A stretch of 64,000 nucleotides of DNA, from assembly GCA_964542875.1 (NCBI GenBank), contig CAZIWA010000014.1, positions 5,525 through 69,524 on the forward strand, written 5' to 3'. How positions within the stretch are numbered: the stretch's first letter is position 1; every line of letters begins with the position of its first letter. This document shows, piece by piece, positions 49,824 to 58,735 of the stretch. Both the position numbers and the translations under genes were made by a program. Origin of the DNA: CAZGOM01 sp964542875 (GTDB taxonomy: Bacteria > Planctomycetota > Phycisphaerae > Phycisphaerales > Phycisphaeraceae). The notes beneath the pieces were generated by a model that saw nothing but the letters and a program-made list of their open reading frames with translations, ran no database searches and was not told the origin of the DNA.

Positions 49824-52445
49824 TTATACGACTTTCCGCTGGCGGACCAACCCCACCACCGTCGAAATCATCTGCTCTGAGTCCCCGGACTTGGGAATAA
49901 ACGCCGCCGCTCCCGCCTCGATCATCGTACGCGCCGTCAATTCATCCCCCAGCACCGACAGCCCCACGATCAGCGTCTTGGGCCAGCGCCTGATGATCTC
50001 CCGCGCGGCTTCCACCCCGTTCATCCTCGGCATGTTCACATCCAGCAGCACCACATCCGGCCGCTGCACCTCCACCGCCTTGATCGCCTGCACACCGTCC
50101 GCGGCCTCCCCCACCACCGTCAGCCGGTCATCAGACCGGAGAATATTGGCAATCCCCTCGCGCACGATCGCGTGATCGTCCACCACCAGCACCCGGATGC
50201 GTGTATCGTCCAGCGCAAGGAACCCCGAGCCGTTCAACCCCCGCCCCTGAGGCGCCAGCACGCCCGATGCATCGTTGGCGCCCACCGCAGGTTGCCACAC
50301 CAGTTGCGTATGAACGCTCTCGGCGCGCGTGTGCAGCGTCGCCCGTGTCCCCTTGCCCGGGGCCGACTGCATCACCAGTTTCCCCCCTGCCGCCGTCAAC
50401 CTCTCCCGAATGCTGAATAATCCAAACCCATCGCGCCGCCCCCCCTGGCTGGCTGCCGCGTCAAACCCCGTGCCATGATCCTCCACCACCACCGTCAGCC
50501 AGTCATCCTCCTGCGACACCTTCACCGTGGCCTCGTCCGTCCCGGCATACTTGGCCACGTTGAACAAAAGCTCCCGAACGCACTCAAAAAGCAGCACCTT
50601 CACGTCATCACTGAGAAATTCCCCATCGTAGTCCCCCTCCACGGTCACCCGCAGATGGTGCCTCTCATGCATCTCCTTCCCCAGCCAATTCAGTGCCGGC
50701 AGCAACCCCGCCTCATAAAGCACAGGCGGGCGCAGTTGCCGTGTCAGGTTCCTCGCGGCCTCCACCGCCGCATCCAGGTGAGATTCCGCCTTCTCCAGCG
50801 CCTGCGCCGCTTTGGTATCACCCACGCGCCCGTGCATCCGGCCCAGATGCATTTTGGAGGCCACCAGAAGCTGCTGCAGATCATCATGCAAAAGCGCCGC
50901 CAGCCGCTTGCGCTCTCGCTGCTCCGTCGTCGTCAGTTGCGCCGCCAGGCTTCTAAGCTGCGTCGTCTGCTCCTGAAGTTCCGCCGTCCGCTGGGTCACC
51001 CGCTGCTCCAGGGATTTGCTCAGTTCGCGCAGGTGCTTCTCGCTGGCCGCCAGCTTCTCCTGCGCCGCGATGCGTTCCAGCGCCATCGCCACCTGCCCCG
51101 CCACGCTCTTCATCAGTTCCAGATCATCTTCGCTGAACGTCTCCCGGTTACGCGCGCCAAACGACAGCGTCCCGATCGTCTTTCCCTCCACCATCAGCGG
51201 ATGGCATGCGTACGCATGGATATTAAATGACCGGACCAGGTTCGTTCGCGTGTCCACCGATTGCTGGATGTGTTCCGCCACGATCCGCTTGCCCTCAAGC
51301 GCCACGCAGCCACACACCGAGCCGCCATAATCCAGCCATTCGATCTTCCTGGCCTCCTCTTCGGGGATTCCGCCGCACGCATTGAGTTTCAAGCGGCCCG
51401 AAGACTCATTGGCCAGATAATTCAGGAAACAGTCGCACCGTAGATGAGACGCCACCGCGGTACACAGTTCCTTGATCACCGATTGCGCATCCGTCGATGA
51501 AAGCAGCTTCTCCGCGGTCTCCGAAAGCAGCTTAAAGCGCGCCATCGCTCGGAGCACCGTCACCTCCGTCACCTTCCGGTGCGTGATGTCCAAACCCGTC
51601 CCTGTGAACGTAAAAACCTTGCGCCCCCGCTCATGGCCGACGAAAGTCGCAATCCCGTTGGTTGCGATCCACCGCTGTGCCCTGTCAGGCCCGATGATCC
51701 GGTAATCCACCGCATATTCCAGCGCATCTTCAGATTGCATGGATTCGGCAATCGTCTTCGCCACCCGCTGCATGTCCTCAGGGTGGACTCTGTCCAGCAC
51801 CCGTTGAAGCGGCAGTTCCTGAACCGTTTCCCCCCAGATCTCCCGCATGCGCTCGTCAAAGTGCATCATGCCCGTACGCATGTCGTAGTTCCATGTACCC
51901 ACACGGCTGATCCCCACCGTCAGCTTCAGCCGCTTTTCGCTCAGGGCCAGCGCATCCTCCACTCTGCGCCTGGCCTTCACGATCTCCAGTTGTGCCGCCA
52001 CCCGGCCCACCAGGCTCCGGCCATCGTCCTCCCGGGCCTGCACATAATCATCAGGTTCTGACGAAATCCCCTGTGTCGTTTGTTGCCGGCCCGCTGGGCT
52101 TTGCACCGGCACCCCAGCTTTCGGCCAAAGCATCACCACCGGCAAGGCGCTCATGCCCCGCTGCGCCCGGACGGAGCCAACCAAGTCCCCCTCCGCGCTT
52201 CCGTTCCCCATGCCATCGACATCCGCAATCACCATCACATCGATCGGCTCCCGCACAACGCACGCCACTGCCTCTCCCGGTGTCACCGTGGTTACTGTCG
52301 CGCCCGTCTGGCTCATCTGCCGGCTCATCCGTTGGCCGCGTTGGGAATCAACACTCACCAGCATGACCCGCGCCCCACCCAAAGGACCATTCGCAGGGGG
52401 CTTGCCCTGGGCATCAAGAGAGTCATTGCGCATTGGCTCGTTCAT
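49824..52445 (-). CDS. Hybrid sensor histidine kinase: degenerate receiver, PAS, GAF, HisKA_3, ATPase, receiver
   Basis: The 873-aa protein has no membrane helix. Residues about 24-135 look like a receiver fold without a clear phospho-Asp. A PAS domain follows (about 170-292), a GAF domain (about 310-460), a coiled coil (about 462-510), the HisKA_3 site 'LAALLHDDLQQLL' with His520, and a HATPase region ('ELLFNVAKYA' N-box, 'EDHGTGFD', 'GFGLFSIRERL'). A C-terminal receiver (about 749-873) has Asp802 ('VLLDVNMPRMNG') and Lys in 'AFIPKSG' but no DNA-binding domain. It is a soluble multi-input sensor; the output is unknown. Confidence 0.92.
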   Translation of the reverse strand: MNEPMRNDSLDAQGKPPANGPLGGARVMLVSVDSQRGQRMSRQMSQTGATVTTVTPGEAVACVVREPIDVMVIADVDGMGNGSAEGDLVGSVRAQRGMSALPVVMLWPKAGVPVQSPAGRQQTTQGISSEPDDYVQAREDDGRSLVGRVAAQLEIVKARRRVEDALALSEKRLKLTVGISRVGTWNYDMRTGMMHFDERMREIWGETVQELPLQRVLDRVHPEDMQRVAKTIAESMQSEDALEYAVDYRIIGPDRAQRWIATNGIATFVGHERGRKVFTFTGTGLDITHRKVTEVTVLRAMARFKLLSETAEKLLSSTDAQSVIKELCTAVASHLRCDCFLNYLANESSGRLKLNACGGIPEEEARKIEWLDYGGSVCGCVALEGKRIVAEHIQQSVDTRTNLVRSFNIHAYACHPLMVEGKTIGTLSFGARNRETFSEDDLELMKSVAGQVAMALERIAAQEKLAASEKHLRELSKSLEQRVTQRTAELQEQTTQLRSLAAQLTTTEQRERKRLAALLHDDLQQLLVASKMHLGRMHGRVGDTKAAQALEKAESHLDAAVEAARNLTRQLRPPVLYEAGLLPALNWLGKEMHERHHLRVTVEGDYDGEFLSDDVKVLLFECVRELLFNVAKYAGTDEATVKVSQEDDWLTVVVEDHGTGFDAAASQGGRRDGFGLFSIRERLTAAGGKLVMQSAPGKGTRATLHTRAESVHTQLVWQPAVGANDASGVLAPQGRGLNGSGFLALDDTRIRVLVVDDHAIVREGIANILRSDDRLTVVGEAADGVQAIKAVEVQRPDVVLLDVNMPRMNGVEAAREIIRRWPKTLIVGLSVLGDELTARTMIEAGAAAFIPKSGDSEQMISTVVGLVRQRKVV

Positions 52446-52591
52446 CGTTCCACCCGACCATATTTAAAGCGTGAAGATCGTTAAATGCCTGCCCCCACCG
52501 TCACTCGATGCCAGTAAATCTATACCGCTGCTGTACCTGCGGACATAAGGGTTATTCCTAGGCGACAATCATCTTTTTTCCACAAAAAACA

Positions 52592-52614
52592 ACACCCGGA
52601 ACTGATCCGGGTGT
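52592..52614 (-). terminator. Terminator of the ilvH transcript
   Basis: A 9-bp stem ACACCCGGA / TCCGGGTGT. On the minus strand it is followed by TGTTTTTTGTGG, and it lies 57 bases after the ilvH stop. Confidence 0.75.
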
Positions 52615-52670
52615 CGTATGTGTCCTATGTCAGCCAAGCCATGGGGCTTTGACCGTGGCAAGCCGGGATT

Positions 52671-53261
52671 TTAGCCCGGAGGAAGGCTGCCCGGATCAAT
52701 GTCAGAAGCGCTGCCCGGCTGCGCGCTCTTGCGCACGGCCCGCATCGTCTGCCCAGGCCCGCCCGCGCCACGCGGCATCGCGATGATGCCCGTACGCGCC
52801 AGCTCGATGATGCCAAACGGGCGCAGCAGGTCGATCAGCGCCTCGATCTTGTCTTCATCGCCCGCCAGTTCGATCATCACCCGGTCCGCGCTCACGTCAA
52901 CCACCTTGGCCCGGAAAATGCTCGCCAGCTCGATGATCTCGCCGCGCCGGCTTTCGCCATTTTCGCTGTGCGTAGCCACCTGGATCAGCATCAGATCGCG
53001 TTCCACGTGCGCCACGTCGCTGTAAGCCACCACCTTCACCACGGGCACCAGCTTCTGGAGCTGCTTTTTGATCTGCTCAAACTGCATCGGGTTGCCCGCC
53101 ACCACGATGGTCATCCGGGAGAGTTCCGGGTTTTCCGTCCGGCCCACCACGAGGCTGTCGATGTTGAAGCCGCGCGCCGCAAACATGCCGGCCACCTGGG
53201 CCAGCACGCCGGGTTCATTGGTCACCAGAGCCGCGATGATGTGTCGTAAGTTGTCGCTCAT
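52671..53261 (-). CDS. ilvH: Acetolactate synthase small (regulatory) subunit
   Basis: The 196-aa product opens 'MSDNLRHIIAALVTNEPGVL' and continues 'AQVAGMFAARGFNIDSLVVG', the ACT-domain signature of IlvN/IlvH. A second regulatory domain (about 85-165) has 'IELAGDEDKIEALIDLLRPF' and 'GIIELARTGIIAMPRG'. It gives valine feedback control to acetolactate synthase in branched-chain amino acid synthesis. The catalytic subunit gene is not next to it, at least within the window. A C-terminal Ser/Pro-rich tail extends beyond the usual end. Confidence 0.95.
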   Translation of the reverse strand: MSDNLRHIIAALVTNEPGVLAQVAGMFAARGFNIDSLVVGRTENPELSRMTIVVAGNPMQFEQIKKQLQKLVPVVKVVAYSDVAHVERDLMLIQVATHSENGESRRGEIIELASIFRAKVVDVSADRVMIELAGDEDKIEALIDLLRPFGIIELARTGIIAMPRGAGGPGQTMRAVRKSAQPGSASDIDPGSLPPG

Positions 53262-53755
53262 GTTGTCTTGCTTTCTTTGAATCTTCCGTCGTTTTGAATC
53301 GTCACAAGCCTGGGGGAACACGGGGCATTCTGCCCTCAAAACGTCGCCTCAGGCCTTTTAATCGTTGGGAACAAACCGCGCATTAAGCGCCCATCCGTCA
53401 ATTCGTTGCATCAGGGCAGGGGTCGGTGCGGGTCGGCCGCTCAGATAACGGCGACCGGATAAACAACAACCGGGCGTACCAAAGCCACAACCGCGAGGGA
53501 AACAGACAAAAGATGGTTCCTCAAATCCTGCATAAGGCCCCAAATTCTACAGGACACGCCAAAAAGATCAAAAGCCCAGCAGCGGCCTTGCGACCCTTTC
53601 GCGTTCCGGGCCTGAGGTTTCGGGTAAAACCGGAATTAAGATTCAAGATGCAGCGTAAGCAAAGCGCTCTGCGCATTCTTGACCCGAACCCCGAAACCCG
53701 GTACCCGAAAAGGCCGTCGGGGCCTCTCCCTCTCTCTGACCAGCCCCTAGGGCCC
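53262..53755. other. Intergenic region with interspersed repeats
   Basis: The 494 bases lie between two minus-strand genes. The right half holds a CCGAAACCCGG-type repeat pair (GGTTTCGGGTAAAACC at about 53617-53632 and CCCGAACCCCGAAACCCGGT at 53683-53702) and the third CCCTAGACCC copy. The left half shows nothing I can name. Confidence 0.55.
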
Positions 53756-53763
53756 CTAGACCC
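53734..53763. repeat. Interspersed 'CCCTAGACCC' repeat, copy 3 (provides a stop codon)
   Basis: CTCTGACCAGCCCCTAGGGC continues into CCCTAGACCC. It shares the CTCTGACCAG opening and CCCTAGACCC core with the other copies. The minus-strand stop TAG of the AhbA/B-like gene (53756-53758) lies inside it, as for hisA in copy 1. Confidence 0.65.
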
Positions 53764-54886
53764 TCATCTCCCGCGGATTCACCCCATTGGCCCGGCAGAA
53801 CTTCTCATACTCCACCGGCGCGATCTCCGACGGCTTGATCTCGCTCCGCCCCCCCCAGAACACGTTCGTATAGCTCACCGGGATGCCCGCTTCTTCCAAA
53901 TGCCGGTCGATCGCCGCTTTGTGCCCAAGCACCACCTGCTTGTCGGTGCCGTGTGCCACGCCCATCACATTCACGTTATGAAACTCCGGGCCGCCTTCGC
54001 GCCAGTACGCATGCGTCATGATGTGATGCCTGCCCACCTCGCGCCCGGCTTCCAATTGCCTGCCCTCAGGCACCGCCCAGTGGAACAACGCGTTGAATTT
54101 CGTCACCCGCCCGCCATCGGCCAGCGGTTTCACATGTTCCAGGAACGTGGAAAACCGGCCGATCACCTTCCGCTGGCTCAGCGAACCGGCGATCCGATGG
54201 AATTCCTCCAGGCTCACCCCTGCTTCCGCAGCCCGAGGCGCCCACGGATTATTCGTGATTTCCGACAATTCAAACTCACGCTTAAGCGGCACCAGCACCT
54301 TCCACTCCAGGTCGGAAAGCTCCACCGGCGCCGTGTCATGCACATCCGCCGGCGCATCCGCTCGGCTGCCGAATTCCAGGTCCTTACGCCTCACATGCCC
54401 CACACCCAGCACAAACAGCTTCTTGGCAGGCATGATCCGAAAGTGCTCCGCCCCGATCTTCCCCTGCAAAAACCGGCAATGCTTCTCCAGCGAATACCCC
54501 TGCGGCACCTTCAGCGTCGTCCACAACCGGTAGTTGCTCCCCGCGCTCACCGTATCCGTTGTCCGGATCACCACATGCCCGGAAAACGGGTCCTGGTCAA
54601 ACAGATACCGGAACCCCGCATCGATCTTCTCTTGAGGCAGTTGCCACGCCACCAGCGCGCCCGTCGCCAGGTTCGTCGCCATCAGTGTCTGCCGCACCCG
54701 TCGGATCGTCCCCGCCGCCAGCATCGCCTTGATACGCGCCAGCACCGTCTCCACATCCACCCCCGACAGCCGGGCAATCTCCAAAAACGGCTCCGGCAGA
54801 TACCCCTGAATCCGATCCTCCGAAATCGAAAGGATCTTCGCGTTCACCGGGTCATGAATATCGGTAGGCAAAACAGTTGACGTCAT
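53756..54886 (-). CDS. Fused AhbA/AhbB-like siroheme decarboxylase (Lrp/AsnC-like fold)
   Basis: The 376-aa product contains two copies of the same unit, each an AsnC-like winged helix plus a ferredoxin-like domain: 'DRIQGYLPEPFLEIARLSGV' (about 24-43) with 'GTIRRVRQTL', and 'ELSDLEWKVLVPLKREFELS' (about 187-206) with 'KVIGRFSTFLEHVK'. 'AYWREGGPEFHNVNVMGVAH' is typical of AhbB/NirH. Such proteins decarboxylate sirohaem to didecarboxysirohaem on the alternative haem route or in haem d1 synthesis. In most organisms the two halves are separate genes. No other haem gene is in view. No clear ribosome site precedes 54886. Confidence 0.78.
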   Translation of the reverse strand: MTSTVLPTDIHDPVNAKILSISEDRIQGYLPEPFLEIARLSGVDVETVLARIKAMLAAGTIRRVRQTLMATNLATGALVAWQLPQEKIDAGFRYLFDQDPFSGHVVIRTTDTVSAGSNYRLWTTLKVPQGYSLEKHCRFLQGKIGAEHFRIMPAKKLFVLGVGHVRRKDLEFGSRADAPADVHDTAPVELSDLEWKVLVPLKREFELSEITNNPWAPRAAEAGVSLEEFHRIAGSLSQRKVIGRFSTFLEHVKPLADGGRVTKFNALFHWAVPEGRQLEAGREVGRHHIMTHAYWREGGPEFHNVNVMGVAHGTDKQVVLGHKAAIDRHLEEAGIPVSYTNVFWGGRSEIKPSEIAPVEYEKFCRANGVNPREMRV

Positions 54887-55066
54887 AACCCAACAGTTTA
54901 GCGCACAGAAAACGTCCCGTGTCCCGCGTCCGTCGTCCCGCGTCAAAAAGACAAGAAGGACCGGAACTCCCCGCTCCGCATCTCTTCGCCTCTTAAAACT
55001 CTGCTTCTTCGACGCGCGACTTCTTGCTTCTTCGAGGCGGGACTCAGGACGCGACCCGGGACCTCT

Positions 55067-55597
55067 TCAATATTTGAACCCGTTCTCCCGGATATGCACA
55101 TGCGGCTCGCCGCCGGCGTTATTCAGCGCCCCGGCCTTCACATGCCCCACGAAGAGATCGTGGTCCCCCTCCACATCCAGATGGCTCACCAGCTCGCACT
55201 CCAGGCTCGCCAGCGCCGAGTTGATCACCGGCACGCCGGTCGTCGAGTGGTGCACCATGTCCAGGCTCAAAAATGGATCTTCACCCGGGTCGGTCCCCGA
55301 GGCGAAACGCTTGAGCAGCATCTTGTCGTTCTTGGCCAGCTGACATATGCCAAACTTCCGGGACTCGGAAATCAAATGCATGATCGGCCGCCCCTTGCCC
55401 ACCGCCACGCACACCATCGCGGGTGTAAAGCACACCTGCTGCACCCAGCTGCACAGCATCCCGCCCCGCTTGTCTTCATGCTTGGCGGTCAAAATAAACA
55501 ACCCCGAAGGAATCCTGCCCAGCGCATTGCCGATGGCCAGCTTCACCGCCGGGTCTTCGTGTGACGCATGATTGTTGTTCTGACGGTCGGACTTCAT
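55067..55597 (-). CDS. Flavin reductase-like FMN-binding protein
   Basis: The start at 55597 follows GGGGCGAG. The 176-aa product matches the flavin reductase-like split-barrel: 'ALGRIPSGLFILTAKHEDKR' (about 25-44), 'GGMLCSWVQQVCFTPAMVCV', 'KFGICQLAKND', and a C-terminal 'LECELVSHLDVEGDHDLFVG' followed by 'HV'. It binds FMN and probably transfers reducing power to an oxygenase or another acceptor. It is divergent from gph; only 130 bases separate the starts. Confidence 0.87.
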   Translation of the reverse strand: MKSDRQNNNHASHEDPAVKLAIGNALGRIPSGLFILTAKHEDKRGGMLCSWVQQVCFTPAMVCVAVGKGRPIMHLISESRKFGICQLAKNDKMLLKRFASGTDPGEDPFLSLDMVHHSTTGVPVINSALASLECELVSHLDVEGDHDLFVGHVKAGALNNAGGEPHVHIRENGFKY

Positions 55598-55727
55598 TTC
55601 TCGCCCCTGTGATGGGTGGTATCCTGTTTCGGTCCAAAACGAGTCCAAGCCGACGACGTGGTCGAATTTCCATCGAGAGAATACGACCGACGTGCCCGAC
55701 ATGCAAAGGTAAAACAAAGTATCCCCA

Positions 55728-56378
55728 ATGAAATTCAAAGCCGTACTCTTCGACCTTGACGGAACCCTCATCGATTCCCTCACCGACATCGCCAACGCCT
55801 GCAACAACGCCCTCAAATCCGTTGGCCGGCCCACCCACCCCATCACCGCCTACCGCTACATGGTCGGCCAGGGCCTTGAAAAGCTCATGATCGACGCCCT
55901 CGGGCCCGATCACCAGCATCTCATCCCCGAGTGCTCAAAGAAGCACATGGAGTTCTATCAAAAAGACCTCCAGCAGCACACCATCCCCTACCCCGGCATC
56001 GACAAAATGCTCGACGCCCTCACCGCCCGCGGCGTCACGCTGGCCATTCTTTCCAACAAGCCCCACCCCGCGATGGAGTCGCTTGTCGCTCAGCAGCTTG
56101 GCAAGTGGAATTTCGCCCGCGTCTACGGCCACCGCGAAGGCTGGCCGGTGAAGCCCGACCCGCAATCCGCCATCGAGATCACCCAGGAACTGGGCATTCC
56201 CAAAGACCAATGGCTCTACGTCGGCGACACCCGCGTCGACATGCTCACCGGCGCAGGTGCCGGCATGTTCCCCGTCGGCGTCCTCTGGGGTTTCCGGGAC
56301 GAACCCGAGCTCCTCACCTCCGGCGCCAAAGCCATCATCAAAAACCCCATGGAACTCGTCGGGCTTTTAGACGGCTGA
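55728..56378 (+). CDS. gph: Phosphoglycolate phosphatase (HAD superfamily)
   Basis: The 216-aa HAD protein has motif I 'VLFDLDGTLIDSLTDIANAC' (Asp9, Asp11), a helical cap, motif II 'LAILSNKPH', Lys in 'WPVKPDP' and motif III 'YVGDTRVDMLTG'. The overall match is to Gph, which hydrolyses 2-phosphoglycolate; other small phosphomonoesters cannot be excluded. A GlcE-like glycolate-oxidising protein lies 4 kb downstream, consistent with a glycolate salvage route. Confidence 0.87.
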   Translation: MKFKAVLFDLDGTLIDSLTDIANACNNALKSVGRPTHPITAYRYMVGQGLEKLMIDALGPDHQHLIPECSKKHMEFYQKDLQQHTIPYPGIDKMLDALTARGVTLAILSNKPHPAMESLVAQQLGKWNFARVYGHREGWPVKPDPQSAIEITQELGIPKDQWLYVGDTRVDMLTGAGAGMFPVGVLWGFRDEPELLTSGAKAIIKNPMELVGLLDG

Positions 56379-56409
56379 CCGCTCCACTCTCTGGATCTCC
56401 GATATCTTC

Positions 56410-56444
56410 GGGGACGGCTCCCTTCTTCCCGGGACCTGTCCCCG
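56410..56444. terminator. Possible terminator between convergent genes
   Basis: CGGGGAC / GTCCCCG (7 bp) with a long GC-rich loop that can pair internally, followed by TTTCTATT. It lies between gph and the pilin-like gene. Confidence 0.45.
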
Positions 56445-56477
56445 TTTCTATTGTGTGCCCGCCCCAAAGGCGCTCCC

Positions 56478-57215
56478 TCACCAATAATTCGCCGCATAAT
56501 CCATCATCGTCAGATCATTGCGCATCCCCTTGGCGATCGCTGACACGTGCCCATCCACAAACATCATGTTGATCAGCCGCCCATCGTGAACCCGGTTGTA
56601 TGACACAGTCGCGTCCACATCCGTCCACGCGAAGCAGATCGAGTAACACCAACTGTCTCCCCCCAGCACGATCAAGCTCGGCGAATACGTCAGCGTCTGC
56701 ATCGTCCGCCGGTTCTTCCACGCCGCATCCCGCTGCGCCTGGGTGCTTAAATCATTTCGCCCGGACGACAGATACGCGTTAAACCCATAGGTCCGTCCGT
56801 AATACACGCCGCTTACCCCCGGCAGGCTCTTGTTCTCCGGGCACATCAGCACCGGGTATGCCAGGTCCACCGGTTTGGGAAAGTCACGCCGGTCATCCAG
56901 CGTCGTGTCGTTGGCGTTCCCGCCCAGATATGGCGCAATGCGCAGCATCCACGCCCCAGTAAACCGTGTCGTCCAGGGGAACGCCGTGTCGCGCTGATCC
57001 ACCGTGTACCCATGCACCGCCACCGCCTGCTGCCGCAGATTCGAAGCGCACATCGTCGTCTTCACCACCATTCGGGACCTGGCCAGTGACGGCAGCAGCA
57101 CCGAAAGCAGCACGCAGCACACCGAGATCACCACCAGCAGTTCCACCAGCGTAAACCCGCCGCGCCGCGCGCCCTTATCCCGTGCCAATACGCTCATTTG
57201 TTTCACTTCAAACAT
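56478..57215 (-). CDS. Type IV pilin-like protein (planctomycete DGH type)
   Basis: The ATG at 57215 has GGGAG six bases upstream. The 245-aa product has 'GGFTLVELLVVISVCCVLLS' (about 19-38) and a C-terminal 'MMFVDGHVSAIAKG'. Two Cys inside the membrane helix are unusual. It is divergent from the AraC/XylR-type regulator at 57564, which could control it. Confidence 0.87.
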   Translation of the reverse strand: MFEVKQMSVLARDKGARRGGFTLVELLVVISVCCVLLSVLLPSLARSRMVVKTTMCASNLRQQAVAVHGYTVDQRDTAFPWTTRFTGAWMLRIAPYLGGNANDTTLDDRRDFPKPVDLAYPVLMCPENKSLPGVSGVYYGRTYGFNAYLSSGRNDLSTQAQRDAAWKNRRTMQTLTYSPSLIVLGGDSWCYSICFAWTDVDATVSYNRVHDGRLINMMFVDGHVSAIAKGMRNDLTMMDYAANYW

Positions 57216-57563
57216 GACATGCTCCCAATCAATCAGACATCCAGCCGACTTTCACACCCCCACCCTAGCCCACTCAAACCCCAGGCACCATGGCTCTTTC
57301 AAAACCACTTTCTTAAAAAATACGACACCCTCTTCTCCACAACTAAACCGATAAAAATCCTTAAAATCCCCTAAAATTATCGCATCTCAACTCACCGCCA
57401 CCCGAATTTCGATCTTTTTCACCACTTCCCCTCCACACTTATCCTTATAAAATGACCTTCACCAACCCCGCTTTCCACCATTTCCAAGTCCTCTTAATCA
57501 TCCTCAATCCTCTTAATCCCAGTCAAAAATTCCGCCTTCCTCCTTCTCCCTCCCCACACGCAC
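57216..57563. other. Divergent promoter region with an interspersed repeat
   Basis: The 348 bases separate a pilin-like gene and a sugar-type regulator. They are A/T-richer than average with T/C-rich runs. A 38-base repeat at 57489-57526 recurs at 61715-61752. No other feature was found. Confidence 0.5.
57489..57526. repeat. 38-base 'TCCTCTTAATCAT' repeat, copy 1
   Basis: TCCTCTTAATCATCCTCAAT followed by CCTCTTAATCCCAGTCAA. It matches 61715-61752 with one difference (C/T). It has an internal repeat of CCTCTTAATC. Confidence 0.85.
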
Positions 57564-58709
57564 ATGACCACCCCTTACCGCATTGGCCTCATCCTCCAGC
57601 CCTTTGGCGAACACCTCCCCAAGCTCAAAGCGGGAATCCAGGCCTACGCCAAAGAACATTACAAAAACCCCTGGCGGATCGTCGAAACCTCCATGCTTGA
57701 AAAACCCCGCATTCAGGCCCTCTCCCGAGATGTCCACGCCATCATCGCCCACGTCGACGACAACCGCCACGCCCGGATCATCGCCAACACAAAACTCCCC
57801 TGCATCAACATCGCCGACGGCCTTCGCCACCCCCCTTTCCCCACCGTGCGAACCGACGACCGGCTCGTCGGCCAGCTCGCCGCGGACCATTTCCTCACCC
57901 GCGGCTACCGGCACTTTGCCTTTCTGGGCTCTTCGCTGGGCCCCATGCCCCGCCGCAGGCAAAACGCCTTTGTCGCAAAAGTCCATCAGGCCGGGTTCAC
58001 TGTCGCCCTCTTCACCATGCCTCGGTCCCTGGAGCTGGCCATCCTGCGCCAGCAAATCGGCCTCTGGCTCTCTAAACTCCCACAACCCCTGGCCCTGCTC
58101 ACCTCCAACGATTCTCTGGGCGCCACCGCCATCGACGCCTGCGCCCAGTTCAAGCTCTCCATCCCTCAATCCATCGCCATCCTCGGCGTCGGCAACGCCC
58201 AGTCCATCAACCGCTACACCGTCCCCCCGCTCTCGAGCATGTCCCTGAACATCACCCGGCGCGGCTACCTCGCCGCCCAGGCCTTGGACGCCCTCATAAA
58301 AGGCCAGACGCCGCCCGCGGTCACCCTCGTCTCCCCGGGACGCATCATCACCCGTCCATCCTCCCACCACCTGCCCATCAGTGATGAACTCACCCGCCGC
58401 GCACTCGCCTTCATCCACGAACACGCCTGCGACCCCGTCAACGCCGAAGACGTCGCCCGCGCCATGGGCACATCACGCCGTTCCCTGGAACGCAAATTCC
58501 TGCAAACCCTCAGCACATCCCCCTACAACGAAATCCGCCGCATCCGCATGGAACGCGCCCAGCGGCTGCTCACCGAAACCGACCTCTCCATCGCCCACAT
58601 CGCCACCGTCTCAGGCATGGGCAACCCCGAAAACCTCTGGCACGCCTTCGACGCCGTCCTGGGTCAAAACCCTACCGCCTACCGCAAATCTTCACGCCAG
58701 AGTAGCTAA
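57564..58709 (+). CDS. XylR-type regulator: LacI-like ligand domain plus AraC HTH
   Basis: In the 381-aa product residues about 5-270 are a periplasmic-binding-like domain ('RIGLILQPFGEHLPKLKAGI', 'DHFLTRGYRHFAFLGSS', 'PLALLTSNDSLGATAIDACA'). About 280-378 is an AraC-type double HTH ('VNAEDVARAMGTSRRSLERK', 'RAQRLLTETDLSIAHIATVS', ending in 'GQNPTAYRK'). This is the XylR architecture, abundant in planctomycetes, with a sugar ligand expected. The start lacks a clear ribosome site. The divergent pilin-like gene is the nearest candidate target. Confidence 0.92.
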   Translation: MTTPYRIGLILQPFGEHLPKLKAGIQAYAKEHYKNPWRIVETSMLEKPRIQALSRDVHAIIAHVDDNRHARIIANTKLPCINIADGLRHPPFPTVRTDDRLVGQLAADHFLTRGYRHFAFLGSSLGPMPRRRQNAFVAKVHQAGFTVALFTMPRSLELAILRQQIGLWLSKLPQPLALLTSNDSLGATAIDACAQFKLSIPQSIAILGVGNAQSINRYTVPPLSSMSLNITRRGYLAAQALDALIKGQTPPAVTLVSPGRIITRPSSHHLPISDELTRRALAFIHEHACDPVNAEDVARAMGTSRRSLERKFLQTLSTSPYNEIRRIRMERAQRLLTETDLSIAHIATVSGMGNPENLWHAFDAVLGQNPTAYRKSSRQSS

Positions 58710-58735
58710 AACACCCCCGCCTGTTTCAGCATGCC

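Noticed and set aside
53426..54880. 484-codon plus-strand frame opposite the AhbA/B-like gene
   Set aside because: Arg/His/Pro-rich reverse reading of a gene with strong motifs.
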